Shown: positions 19,005-27,917, counted from the stretch's first letter. The stretch is DNA of 64,000 bases from Thiomicrorhabdus lithotrophica (GCF_029201445.1 NZ_CP102381.1:2232001-2296000); one strand, 5' to 3'. Made by a program: numbers and translations. The notes: generated from the letters alone by a model not told the origin.

Positions 19005-19388
19005 TCAGGGCACCAGCGTTTGTGCTTTTTCTAGATATTTTTGCCCTTCTTTAAGCACCTTCTGTTTCTCACCGTGTTCTGAAGCTTCATGAACTTCCTC
19101 AAGTAACACTTCCATTTCTGCGACTTCCGCTTTGATTTTTCTCAGCGCATTTTCCATTGAGTAGGTCATTTGATGAATATCACCCATCTCTTTCAATTCA
19201 ATTGAGCCTTTTTCGATAATCGCCGCAAACTTCTTGTTTTGCTCAGAGAAAGCTTGAACCGCTTCTGACAAGTTCTCTACTTTTCCACCTTTAAAGTGAC
19301 TTGATTCACTTGCAAAAACGAACGTATTCATGGAAAGCAAAGCACCAACAATCGTTAGTTTGAATAATTTTCTCACTGTTTTCTCCAA
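19005..19388 (-). CDS. small secreted helical protein (DUF6746-like)
   Basis: A 127-residue protein with a Sec signal peptide (about residues 1-26, ending in FVFA-SES) and a mature part predicted to be almost entirely helical with heptad-like spacing. Features are NLSEAVQAFSEQNKKFAAII, EIHQ-type MGDIHQMTYSMENALRKI and a C-terminal EVHEASEHGEKQKVL...YLEKAQTLVP. The IHQ-YxxENAL and VHxASE blocks resemble a periplasmic family I recall as DUF6746; I could not check this. It has its own terminator, and no neighbour suggests a function. Confidence 0.75.
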   Translation of the reverse strand: MEKTVRKLFKLTIVGALLSMNTFVFASESSHFKGGKVENLSEAVQAFSEQNKKFAAIIEKGSIELKEMGDIHQMTYSMENALRKIKAEVAEMEVLLEEVHEASEHGEKQKVLKEGQKYLEKAQTLVP

Positions 19389-19458
19389 TTACATTTGACT
19401 GATTTGCACTTAATTTAATACAAAAATTGGCCGTCTTCAAATTTTTAAAGCAAAACCT

Positions 19459-19470
19459 ACCAGGCCTGGT
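19459..19470. repeat. ACCAGGCCTGGT palindrome with extended 24-base symmetry
   Basis: Perfect copy whose flanks extend the dyad to a perfect 24-base palindrome (19453-19476; outer arms AAACCT and AGGTTT). It lies in the divergent gap between two genes that start at 19388 and 19661, upstream of both. Confidence 0.92.
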
Positions 19471-19660
19471 AGGTTTATTTGAAAGGCTTATAAACTTGAT
19501 TTCGATTCACATTTAAACTATCTATGTCTCAATGACTGACAAAGTATTAGAATGGTATAACTTACTAAATTTCATTACTTTACCGAGTAGTGGCTACGCT
19601 AGCTCAATAGCATTTATCTAGGGTATTGAACTCATCGTAACGCTTTAAAAGGAGAATACC

Positions 19661-20143
19661 ATGACCTCATTTAATAGCGGCTGGTATAAGATTTTTGCCA
19701 TCGTTTCTCTTGCGCTCATTCTGAGTGCTTGCACCGCAGGCGATTCCCAGTTTACTCAGGAAACACCCGCAGGATTCTGGTGGGGACTTTGGCACGGCAT
19801 TATTTCAATTATTAGCCTAATCATTCACATTTTTAACGAGAATGTTGCGGTATATGAAACCTATAATACGGGCGGATGGTATGACTTCGGTTTCTTGATT
19901 GGTGTGATTTCCATTTGGGGTGGTGGCTGTCATATGAACTGTAAATCTGCTGAAAAGAAGCAAAGAGAAAAAGAGTGGGACGAGATTGGTGAGAAAGTCG
20001 AAAACAAAGTCATGCGTAAATTGAAAATTTGGGCAGAAGATGACGATGAAACAACCATGACCGACAAAGAATGGGAAGAGATTGGTGAAAAAGTGGAAAA
20101 GAAACTCAAGCGCAAAATCCGAGAGTGGGCAGAAAAAGAATAG
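19661..20143 (+). CDS. putative membrane lipoprotein with duplicated C-terminal helix
   Basis: A 160-residue protein with a lipoprotein signal (SLALILSAC, lipidated Cys24), preceded by a strong AAAGGAG site. Next comes a hydrophobic core rich in Trp/Gly/Ile (FWWGLWHGIISIISLIIHIF and a second stretch near FLIGVISIWGG) that may insert in the membrane. The charged C-terminus is a tandem duplication: EWDEIGEKVENKV and EWEEIGEKVEKKL, each followed by a K/R-rich helix ending in WAE. I know similar lipoproteins with a GFWxGLWHG core from other bacteria but no assigned function. Confidence 0.8.
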   Translation: MTSFNSGWYKIFAIVSLALILSACTAGDSQFTQETPAGFWWGLWHGIISIISLIIHIFNENVAVYETYNTGGWYDFGFLIGVISIWGGGCHMNCKSAEKKQREKEWDEIGEKVENKVMRKLKIWAEDDDETTMTDKEWEEIGEKVEKKLKRKIREWAEKE

Positions 20144-20277
20144 ACTTGAATAATAATTGAAAAGAATCAATAGGATTAACACGTCAATCGACGTCTGTCC
20201 CATTGATTCACGATACTGTGGAGCGAGTATCGGCTTTAGCCATTACACGCCCGCACCATTGATAGGTGAATGATGCT

Positions 20278-23148
20278 CTACCAAACAATCTTCACTGTTG
20301 CAGCAAAGCTGTGATATTCGTCAGAGCTCGCTAACTCTCCGTTGTAACCAACATTCAAGGTTGTGTTCTCATTCAACTGACCCGTAACACCCAGACCAAC
20401 TTGTAAGCGATTTTGATCTAAATCAGAACCATCTACTTTAAAAGTGCTGGTTGGTACAGTAGTAAAACCCGCTTCAAGTTGTGAGACGTTATCTAAATGT
20501 TCACGTACGTAAGCAATGCTAGCCGCTGGGGTAATGGTTTTATTATTTTTGGTTTGAATATCTCGGCTCAACCTTAAGCCTAACGTCGTGCGTAAACTGT
20601 CTTGATCTTGCTGCTTAACACTTAAGTTGGCTGTACCTGCTCCCGTCTCATTAAAACTATCACGATTATTGTGACTGTAACTCACGCCGACATAAGGTGT
20701 AAGCGTGGTATTTAAATTCAATGGGATGTCTTTACCGGCTTCAAGTGCGCTAGCCAGATTAATACTGTCATAGCTTGATGAAGCCGTATTGACTGAGCTA
20801 CCGACAGTAACGGTTCTTGTCGCATCCGTTTTATGTAAGCCTAAACCGACCGATGCATTCATATAAACATTGTCGCGTGCCCAACTTCCATAAACACCAG
20901 TTTGAAAGGATTCAATATCACTGTCACTGGCAAACGGATCCACATTACTTCGAGTATAACTGCCAGCAATACCGACAACATAGTCACGCCAATTGGCATC
21001 CATACCAAAGGCAACACCACTGCTTTGATAATCGGCACCACTAGCATTAGTGGTATCCGCTACGGAACCAAAGCCCCCTACTCCTTGCACCCACCAACCG
21101 CGTGGGATTGGAGTTGAACTTGATGACTCCATCATGTCGAGATGCCAATTGTTTGAGTTATCTGCAAGCAGGTAACCTTGCATTGGCTTGAAAGTTTGTG
21201 CATTAAAACCGAGTGTGCCATTCGTACTTTGACTGCTGCGACTAAATAACAACTGTTGGAACTGTTGACTGATTTTATTCATGACAGCCTGGCTTTGCGT
21301 GTGTTGAACACCGCTTAAACTGTCGAACGCTTGTTGCGCACCCGTGTCAGTCAATGGGGTGATGCTGCTGACAATGGATTGTAAGGCGATGGTGTTGTTA
21401 TCCAGTACAGCGGACACAGCCGTCTGGTTTGGCGTACTTGCGACGCTGTTAAAGCTAATATCGTTACGCGTCAAGTTAAGTAACACGTTATTGGCATCAT
21501 AACTTAAGGTGGGGGTTAAAAACGCCAGATTGGAATTCACACTACCAAAGGTTGTGCCGCCTAAACCGCCTGCCGCGGTTAAGATAGTGTAGTCAGTAGT
21601 AGCGGCATAAGTACCTGCTTCTGGTTGTACATTCACGGTAGCACCGGTTAAGGTTGCCGTGCCTGTGGCTATAATCTTATCCGAGTTACCTGCGGCATCG
21701 ACTTCAACATTGTAGTTACTACCCGCACTGAAGGCCACGTCACCTGTTACGTTGATTGTTCCAATCGAATTACCTGGGGCAAAAGTTCCCCCGTTGTTGA
21801 TTGTGACATTACCGACAGTACCGCTACCACCTAAGGTACCCCCAGTATTCACAGTTGTGTTTGAATTTGCAATCGAACCATTGACCGACAAAATACCGTC
21901 ATTAATGGTGGTGGTTCCTGTGTAAGTGTTAACGCCCGTTAAATTAAGGTTGCCTGTATTTGACTTACTTAAACTCCCTGTACCACTCACTACGCCCGCA
22001 TAGGTGCCAGATGTACTTTGGTCAAAGATGAGGTTTGCGTTATTGGTAATATTGCCTTGTAATGAACTAGTGTTACCCTGCAAGCTTCCCCCACTTACAG
22101 TGGTACCGCCAGTATAGGTATTGGCGCCAGATAAGGTCACCGTACCCGTGTTTGTCTTGGTTAAACCACCTGTTCCACTAATGGTTGATGCGACACTCGT
22201 ATTACCTGACTGATTAACGTTCAATGACGAACCAGTACCAATAGTAATATTTGTTGCCGCAATACCGCCCGTTCCACTGAGATTGTAGACAGCACCATCG
22301 TTGATATTGAGGTTAGTTGTGGTGAGTGTCGCCGCAGAATGATTGAGAATGCCACTGGCTCCCTGACCCACGTTAAACGTATTAGAAAATGAAGTTTGAT
22401 CCAGTGTTAAAGTCACGCCGTCATTAACCCTGATTATATTTAACCTAAAACCGTTACTAGGACCTAAGACCGCATCGGTATTATAATTTCCGGCGAAAAT
22501 AAGTGTGCCGCCACCGCCGTTAATTCCACGAAACTCGCCGCTACCCTGATTGACGATTGTTGCAGTACCTGAACCCGTCAAACTCATCAAAGCACCACTC
22601 CCTATATGTAACACCCCCGTACCCGATTGCACATATGAGCCACCATTTAACACACTGAGTATACCAGCAAGGGTTGGTGCGATGTTTACTGTTCCTGCGG
22701 TTTGATTGACGGTACCGGAGCTCAGCTGCAAGTGCCTAGTTGCCAGATTATGTCCCAAATTAAAAGTGGTGGAATTTTGTACCGTGACTATTTGTAAATG
22801 ACCTGAACCAGCTGTACCAAAACTATTTTGGCTGGTCGTTGTCGCTTCGATATACACCACACCTTGCAGGTTAGTCTGGTTAGTTACCGCGCCGGAAGGA
22901 GTATTGCCGCCTTGCAAGATGAGCCTGTCTGCGGTGGTAACACCCGTCTGAAATTGTACTGTCGTTACCGCATTAACACCGTCTACTTCACAGCCTCCCG
23001 AACTAGAGGCAATCGTAATCGCCCCTGCCGCACAACTGGCTGCTGAGGCATTATTGAACACTCCTAATATCAGAAACGGTAGCATCGCCGCAGTAAGTGG
23101 TTTTAATTTAGCGTCAAGAACGCTCGAACTTTTTAGTGTGTGTACCAC
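20278..23148 (-). CDS. autotransporter 1 (type Va, beta-strand-repeat passenger)
   Basis: A 956-residue self-secreting outer-membrane protein. It has an extended signal peptide (cleavage near residue 37, NASA-ASC) and a Thr/Ser/Gly/Asn-rich beta-helical passenger. Several autotransporter-associated repeats of the form LTKTNTGTVTLSGANTYTGG occur around residues 330-420. A linker/autochaperone region (about 418-616) is almost identical to that in the next gene, and a C-terminal beta-barrel (about 690-956) ends in the aromatic signature KIVW. A cysteine pair (SCAAG...GGCEV) follows the signal. The adhesin role is inferred from the class. Transcription runs away from autotransporter 2, which lies 197 bases upstream. 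Confidence 0.92.
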   Translation of the reverse strand: MVHTLKSSSVLDAKLKPLTAAMLPFLILGVFNNASAASCAAGAITIASSSGGCEVDGVNAVTTVQFQTGVTTADRLILQGGNTPSGAVTNQTNLQGVVYIEATTTSQNSFGTAGSGHLQIVTVQNSTTFNLGHNLATRHLQLSSGTVNQTAGTVNIAPTLAGILSVLNGGSYVQSGTGVLHIGSGALMSLTGSGTATIVNQGSGEFRGINGGGGTLIFAGNYNTDAVLGPSNGFRLNIIRVNDGVTLTLDQTSFSNTFNVGQGASGILNHSAATLTTTNLNINDGAVYNLSGTGGIAATNITIGTGSSLNVNQSGNTSVASTISGTGGLTKTNTGTVTLSGANTYTGGTTVSGGSLQGNTSSLQGNITNNANLIFDQSTSGTYAGVVSGTGSLSKSNTGNLNLTGVNTYTGTTTINDGILSVNGSIANSNTTVNTGGTLGGSGTVGNVTINNGGTFAPGNSIGTINVTGDVAFSAGSNYNVEVDAAGNSDKIIATGTATLTGATVNVQPEAGTYAATTDYTILTAAGGLGGTTFGSVNSNLAFLTPTLSYDANNVLLNLTRNDISFNSVASTPNQTAVSAVLDNNTIALQSIVSSITPLTDTGAQQAFDSLSGVQHTQSQAVMNKISQQFQQLLFSRSSQSTNGTLGFNAQTFKPMQGYLLADNSNNWHLDMMESSSSTPIPRGWWVQGVGGFGSVADTTNASGADYQSSGVAFGMDANWRDYVVGIAGSYTRSNVDPFASDSDIESFQTGVYGSWARDNVYMNASVGLGLHKTDATRTVTVGSSVNTASSSYDSINLASALEAGKDIPLNLNTTLTPYVGVSYSHNNRDSFNETGAGTANLSVKQQDQDSLRTTLGLRLSRDIQTKNNKTITPAASIAYVREHLDNVSQLEAGFTTVPTSTFKVDGSDLDQNRLQVGLGVTGQLNENTTLNVGYNGELASSDEYHSFAATVKIVW
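21301..21897 (-). repeat. ~597 bp segment shared with autotransporter 2 (copy A)
   Basis: Aligns without gaps to 24357-24953 at a constant offset of 3056; by eye I count about nine substitutions. It encodes residues about 418-616 of autotransporter 1. Similarity drops sharply at both edges. Confidence 0.93.
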
Positions 23149-23246
23149 CTGAATATCCTCTATTTAATATATTTTTATTATTATCATTGCCAGTACAACT
23201 GTACCTGCAAAGTTCGTTTATTTATTTTGATTACTGGCGGTTTGTA

Positions 23247-23340
23247 CTAATTACTCGCAACCGCATAGCTACATATATTGCGGTTTAGTAACAGAATAAA
23301 TGGCATGTTTTTCATAATGAAACTCAACCTTTTAAATAAT
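23247..23340 (-). promoter_or_regulatory. conserved upstream block of autotransporter 1
   Basis: This block matches 26098-26200, upstream of autotransporter 2, over about 95 bases: a TTACTCGC start, a CGCAT ... TGCGG inverted pair and a CATAATGA ... AACC end. Here the inverted repeat is perfect (AACCGCA ... TGCGGTT, about 23258-23286). Conservation in two non-coding upstream regions points to a shared operator or leader; the AraC-type regulator nearby is a plausible binder. Confidence 0.55.
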
Positions 23341-23345
23341 TCAAC

Positions 23346-25949
23346 TTACCACTCCATCCTAAACGTTGCCGTAACGTCATGTCGCTCATCTGAACTTGCT
23401 ACTTCACCTTGGTAAGCCAGATTGAGCGTTGCTGTATCATTAAGCTGAACATTAACCCCAAGACCGACTCTAGCGTGGTCTCGATTAAGTTCTGGGCCAT
23501 AAACGGTAAAGCTTGTATTGGTTGCAGGTTCAAAACCCGCTCGTAAGATAGATTTGTTATCCATATTTTCATTTACCCAAGCCAGTTCAGCAGTAGGTTG
23601 AATGTGGTAACCTTGTTTGGTTGTCCAGCTATGAGCAATGCGAGTACCAATTACTGAGCGAAGAGACTCTTGGTAATCACTATTTACTTTTAGATTAGCC
23701 GAACCTGCACCGGTTTCTGTAAAGCCGTCACGGTTAACGTGTGTATATTCAAGGCCTGCAAAAGGCGTGATATGGGTGTTTTCATTTAAGGTAAATTGAC
23801 GACCGCCTTCAATGGCAACATTAGCGGTTGTAGCATCGTAATCTGATTTAGCCACAAGGTTAGAAAGCCCAACCGTGACGTTACGACTCGCTTTGGTTTT
23901 TTGAGTACCAATGCCTGCTGTTCCGCTCACATAGTAATCGTTGTTTAAGTGCAGTTTCCCGTAAAGAGCTAATTGGTAACTATCCGCATTTAAACGTCCT
24001 TGTTCAACATCGGCATTGGCACTGGTGAAGCCAAGAGCGGTACCAATCGTGAGGTCGTCAGTAAGGTTGTCATCAAAGCCAGTGGCAATGCCGCCTGCTT
24101 TGTATTCAGTACCTGAAGCATTAGTGGTACTATCAATTTTGCCTTCATTGCCAATAGCACGTAACCACCAGCCACGTTGTGTATCAACTGAATTATTGAG
24201 TAATTGCGAACCAGCATCGTTCATTGTTTCTCTGTCATTATAAGCAAGCATCACCGTGCCATTATTAGCAAGTAAAGAGTTATTGCCTTGAATACGGTCA
24301 AAGAGTACTCCTTGAAACTGATTAACAGATTGCAAAGCAATCTGACTGCTATGGGAGTGTTGAACACCGCTTAAACTGTCGAACGCTTGTTGCGCACCCG
24401 TGTCAGTCAATGGGGTGATGCTGCTGACAATGGATTGTAAGGCGGTGGTATTGTTATCCAGTACAGCGGACACAGCCGCCTGGTTTGGCGTACTTGCGAC
24501 GCTGTTAAAGCTAATATCGTTACGCGTCAAGTTAAGCAACACGTTATTGGCATCATAACTTAAGGTGGGGGTTAAAAACGCCAGATTGGAATTCACACTA
24601 CCAAAGGTTGTGCCGCCTAAACCGCCTGCCGCGGTTAAGATAGTGTAGTCAGTAGTAGCGGCATAAGTACCTGCTTCTGGTTGTACATTCACGGTAGCAC
24701 CGGTTAAGGTTGCCGTGCCTGTGGCTATAATCTTATCTGAGTTACCTGCGGCATCGACTTCAACATTGTAGTTACTACCCGCACTGAAGGCCACGTCACC
24801 TGTTACGTTGATTGTTCCAATCGAATTACCTGGGGCAAAGGTTCCCCCGTTGTTGATTGTGACATTACCGACAGTACCGCTACCACCCAAAGTACCGCCA
24901 GTATTCACAGTTGTGTTTGAATTTGCAATCGAACCATTGACCGACAAAATACCTGCATTCACGCTAGTTACACCGTTATAGGTATTCGCACCAGTGAGTG
25001 TGGTGCGGCCTGCCCCAGCCTTGGTCAGGTTCCCGGTGCCGGAAATAATCCCGCTGAAGCTGGTGTCCGCCGTGGTATTGAAGGTGCCGTTGGCGGCGCC
25101 CAGGGTGATGGCATTGTCGATGGTGGTGGCGCCGGTGACGGTAAGATTGCCGCCGTTGAGGGTGAGGGCGCCGCCACCCAGGTTGCTGTCTGAAGCAATG
25201 GACAGGGTGCCGGCATCGACACTTGTTGTGCCAGAATAGGTGTTGACCCCGCTCAGGGTCAGTGTGCCTGTTCCGGTCTTCACCAGGGCGTTGGTACCGT
25301 CATCGGTCACATTTCCGGAGAAGGTGACATTATGGATACCAGTGTCTATGGTGGCGGTATCCTCAATCTCAATTCTGGAGGTGTAGATCGCATCGGTATT
25401 GAGTTGCAGCTTCGAATTGCCTGAAATATCAATAAAAGGGGTGGATGTGGTCGTTCCCAGGACCAGTGTTGACCCAGCGGTGATCCAGAGCTTGCTCGTG
25501 CCGGAAACATCGCCGTTTAAGGTAAGGGTCCCGCCGTTGGCGGCGAGGATCCCGGGTCCGCCAGTAAAGTTAAAGCCTGAGTTGATGGTCAGAAAGTCGC
25601 CGGCACCTGGGCTAAAATAGATGTGAGAATCCGCAGTGATGTCATCGCCGCCTACCGTCAGCGAGGTGGTCGTGCCGGTAAAGTTCCAAATGGTTGCAAC
25701 TCCGATACTGTAGATAAGGGGGCCTGCAAGGGTGATGGTTGCCCCTGCTCCGAGATCATGGAAATTCTGAACTTGTTCGCCTGATGCTGCCCCGGCGCGA
25801 ATGGAACCGACGCTCAGATCACCGGCCGTGTTTGTGATGGTCGCAGCGGCCATTGCCCATGAACTTGTAAGAAAGCACATCAGCATCCCAATAAAAAAAT
25901 CTCGACTGGCCTGAGCATGGAAAATAGCTGTTAACGTTGATTTGACCAT
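23346..25949 (-). CDS. autotransporter 2 (mosaic, GC-rich passenger)
   Basis: An 867-residue autotransporter with an extended signal peptide (about residues 1-35, SSWAMA-AATI), a Thr/Gly/Ser-rich passenger with autotransporter-associated repeats (LVKTGTGTLTLSGVNTYSG near 235-255, and LTKAGAGRTTLTGANTYNG near 305-325), the segment shared with autotransporter 1 (residues about 333-531), and a C-terminal beta-barrel ending in FRMEW. The barrel is clearly homologous to, but diverged from, that of autotransporter 1. Codons for the first ~320 residues are far richer in G+C than the rest of the window, so the gene looks assembled from a foreign passenger and a local translocator. The AraC-type gene lies upstream on the same strand. 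Confidence 0.92.
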   Translation of the reverse strand: MVKSTLTAIFHAQASRDFFIGMLMCFLTSSWAMAAATITNTAGDLSVGSIRAGAASGEQVQNFHDLGAGATITLAGPLIYSIGVATIWNFTGTTTSLTVGGDDITADSHIYFSPGAGDFLTINSGFNFTGGPGILAANGGTLTLNGDVSGTSKLWITAGSTLVLGTTTSTPFIDISGNSKLQLNTDAIYTSRIEIEDTATIDTGIHNVTFSGNVTDDGTNALVKTGTGTLTLSGVNTYSGTTSVDAGTLSIASDSNLGGGALTLNGGNLTVTGATTIDNAITLGAANGTFNTTADTSFSGIISGTGNLTKAGAGRTTLTGANTYNGVTSVNAGILSVNGSIANSNTTVNTGGTLGGSGTVGNVTINNGGTFAPGNSIGTINVTGDVAFSAGSNYNVEVDAAGNSDKIIATGTATLTGATVNVQPEAGTYAATTDYTILTAAGGLGGTTFGSVNSNLAFLTPTLSYDANNVLLNLTRNDISFNSVASTPNQAAVSAVLDNNTTALQSIVSSITPLTDTGAQQAFDSLSGVQHSHSSQIALQSVNQFQGVLFDRIQGNNSLLANNGTVMLAYNDRETMNDAGSQLLNNSVDTQRGWWLRAIGNEGKIDSTTNASGTEYKAGGIATGFDDNLTDDLTIGTALGFTSANADVEQGRLNADSYQLALYGKLHLNNDYYVSGTAGIGTQKTKASRNVTVGLSNLVAKSDYDATTANVAIEGGRQFTLNENTHITPFAGLEYTHVNRDGFTETGAGSANLKVNSDYQESLRSVIGTRIAHSWTTKQGYHIQPTAELAWVNENMDNKSILRAGFEPATNTSFTVYGPELNRDHARVGLGVNVQLNDTATLNLAYQGEVASSDERHDVTATFRMEW
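24357..24953 (-). repeat. ~597 bp segment shared with autotransporter 1 (copy B)
   Basis: Partner of 21301-21897, with about nine differences and no indel. The adjacent barrel-coding parts of the two genes are only moderately similar, so the identity is confined to this block. Confidence 0.93.
24990..25870 (-). other. GC-rich passenger-coding segment, probable foreign origin
   Basis: Two 60-base lines counted here (25021-25080 and 25081-25140) contain 35 and 41 G+C, i.e. 58% and 68%, whereas surrounding non-coding lines are near one third and coding lines near 40-45%. The shift starts shortly upstream (in coding terms) of the shared 597 bp block and lasts to near the signal-peptide codons. 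Confidence 0.75.
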
Positions 25950-26438
25950 AATATTTTTAATCTACTTGTTTAATGTTTTAAAAAACTATTCCGCACATCT
26001 TGTTCAATAAGCACACCTGCTCGCCTTAATAACAAGATCATTTAATTACTTTGATATCTATTGCTGAACTGGCTTATAACAAATATCTTTTTCTACTTGC
26101 ACTACTTACTCGCTATCGCATCGTTCCATGTAGTGCGGCGTTAGCAAAGGGAAAAATGACGTGTTCTGCATAATGAGAACCAACCCTTTAGATAATTTTT
26201 TCTGAGTTTTGTAAGACAACTCAACGTTATTTATAGAAGAAGTATATGTACACACGGCATTAAGCACTATCCTATTTCCGCAAAAATATTCATTAATACG
26301 ATTTTTATTAAGATTTATGATGCTCTCTTCACCTTAAAACAACTGAGTTATTGGTGAATGGACAGACGAGATTGGGGTTAAGCAGACTGACTTAAGTTTA
26401 AAGTCACGCTAAGCTAAGTAAGCAAACTAGGAAGTAAA
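25950..26438. other. intergenic region upstream of autotransporter 2
   Basis: Holds the conserved block (26098-26200) and AT-rich sequence on both sides; the far end is the 3' flank of the AraC-type gene. No gene and no clear terminator seen. Confidence 0.6.
26098..26200 (-). promoter_or_regulatory. conserved upstream block of autotransporter 2
   Basis: Counterpart of 23247-23340, located about 150-250 bases upstream of this start codon. The inverted pair is weaker here (ATCGCA ... TGCGGCG), but spacing and the flanking TTACTCGC and CATAATGA blocks are retained. Confidence 0.55.
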
Positions 26439-27482
26439 TTAGGAAGCCAGTGTTGCGGAGGGTGTTTCGTTAAATAATTGGCGGTATTCAAGTGCAAACC
26501 GACCGAGATGTAAAAAACCATACCGCATGGCAATATCCGTGACGGTTGTTGCTTGAGGATCGGAATCTTTGAGAATTGTTCTCACGCGATGCAGGCGACA
26601 CAAACGAAGATAAGTAACTGGTGGCATGTCAACATAAGAACGAAAGGCATACTGCAGTGTCCGCTCAGAGACACCGACTACCTTACAGGTATCCACTATG
26701 GTAGGCACAATATCGGACATAAGGCTAGCTTCAATATAGGCGCGAGCTTCTCGGCAAAGATGAAGCGCACGGTTTCTTTCTGGTCTTAATGGGCGCCAAT
26801 TCCCAAATCCTTTCGTGGCAGTAATTTGTAAAACATCTTGCAACAGCATTTTACGTATGAGTTCTTGGTCGATAAGAGAGCTCTGTAGGGTATTCGTTTC
26901 AGCTATTTTGAGCCATCTGTTCACGGTCTCTTTTAATAACGACTGTTGTGCATTATCGATTGCCAATAGTTGTTTCGGAGCGTTCTCCCACATTGCTGGA
27001 TTAAGAAATTGTGCACCGCTCAAAAATTCATCTTGGTTAAAACTGATATAGGTGGTTTGAAGCCCAGGAGGGATATAAATATCAAACTCGGTGCTTTCAG
27101 GCAGAAAAAAAACTGTATCGCTATTGACGGCATTAAGCTCTGAAAACCGGACTTTTGGATCAGGGGTGCAATACGAGATTGTACAAAGATTGGAAGGCAG
27201 AGCGCCTTGTTTTTGAATTGCTGCGTGTTGACTCTCTCTGACAATCTGCTGATTGCCAAAATCTAGGCAATCCATTTGTGAGAGCTGTAGACCTTGGCTT
27301 AGTTGATAACATTCCATTTCAACCCAAGGTTGCATCGCCGCCTGAACAGCTGGATCTTTAATAACCTCTGATTTTAAGCCATTTAGAGAAGGCACCGTTA
27401 TGCCTTCAGTTAACACCTGGTTAGCAATTTGCGCTGGAGGCACTTCTTGTGGTTTTGGGATATCAACTGTCTTTCCAGTCAT
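26439..27482 (-). CDS. AraC-family transcriptional regulator
   Basis: A 347-residue DNA-binding regulator. The C-terminal ~110 residues form the two-helix-turn-helix AraC/XylS domain (TIVDTCKVVGVSERTLQYAFRSY, then VTDIAMRYGFLHLGRFALEYRQLF with the usual RxFxxxYxxxFxxxP pattern). The N-terminal ~230 residues show a jelly-roll-like segment (VFFLPESTEFDIYIPPG) but no signature revealing the ligand; the overall layout resembles EutR-like regulators. It is encoded upstream of, and on the same strand as, the two autotransporters, which makes them candidate targets. That link is inferred from position and the shared upstream block. Confidence 0.88.
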   Translation of the reverse strand: MTGKTVDIPKPQEVPPAQIANQVLTEGITVPSLNGLKSEVIKDPAVQAAMQPWVEMECYQLSQGLQLSQMDCLDFGNQQIVRESQHAAIQKQGALPSNLCTISYCTPDPKVRFSELNAVNSDTVFFLPESTEFDIYIPPGLQTTYISFNQDEFLSGAQFLNPAMWENAPKQLLAIDNAQQSLLKETVNRWLKIAETNTLQSSLIDQELIRKMLLQDVLQITATKGFGNWRPLRPERNRALHLCREARAYIEASLMSDIVPTIVDTCKVVGVSERTLQYAFRSYVDMPPVTYLRLCRLHRVRTILKDSDPQATTVTDIAMRYGFLHLGRFALEYRQLFNETPSATLAS

Positions 27483-27654
27483 ATTCTACTCATGGCTGTA
27501 ATTAAACTTAATAAAATAAACCGAATTAAAATCAATTAGTTATCTAATTTAAAATCATCTTTAAGATTGTATCCAATTTTTAATCAAATATTGATGTTTT
27601 TGATAACTAGAATCATTCGCCTCTAGTGAACCGACCTGAATCAATGAGATAACC

Positions 27655-27790
27655 AATAAAGAAGACCTCTTCTATAAGCACCGTCACTTTATCCCAAGGG
27701 CACTTCTATTGGGTGCACACGCATAGAAAGCGTAACAAGCAAACAGCTGACGAAATACAAAAAATTAGAAAGGCTTCTTGAAAATCATCA
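27655..27790 (+). repeat. dispersed repeat R, partial copy 4
   Basis: Shares CCCAAGGGCACTTC ... GGGTGC with copies 1 and 3 and ends with AAATTAGAAAGGCTTCT, the common 3' end. The middle of the repeat is missing and no terminal palindrome follows. Confidence 0.5.
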
Positions 27791-27844
27791 GGCACAATTT
27801 AGTCACTGTAAACCATCTACCCTAGAAGATTATTTGAAGACAAT

Positions 27845-27885
27845 AAAAAAGGGTTTGCTCTCATAATCTTGAGCAAACCCTTTTT
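27845..27885 (-). terminator. terminator of the sbtA / PII-like operon
   Basis: Perfect 15-base stem (27846-27860 with 27871-27885, core GGGTTTGCTC/GAGCAAACCC) around a ten-base loop, with A-run and T-run flanks, about 33 bases past the stop of the PII-like gene. Confidence 0.92.
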
Positions 27886-27917
27886 AAACAAAAGCTTTTA
27901 ATTTAGCGTAGAACAGA

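Larger units (their letters stand above)
27483..27917. other. gap with partial dispersed repeat and sbtA-operon terminator
   Basis: Contains a partial fourth copy of repeat R (27655-27790) and the terminator at 27845-27885. The remainder is AT-rich promoter-like sequence upstream of the AraC-type gene. Confidence 0.6.

Noticed and set aside
19817-20203. 128-residue minus-strand frame opposite the lipoprotein gene
   Set aside because: A shadow of the lysine/glutamate-rich coding strand (runs of Phe/Ser); the plus-strand gene has a signal peptide and a strong ribosome site.
24994-25620. Plus-strand frames of 73-81 residues within the GC-rich passenger region
   Set aside because: Antisense frames are opened by high G+C; Pro/Val/Ala-rich composition with no family or ribosome-site support.
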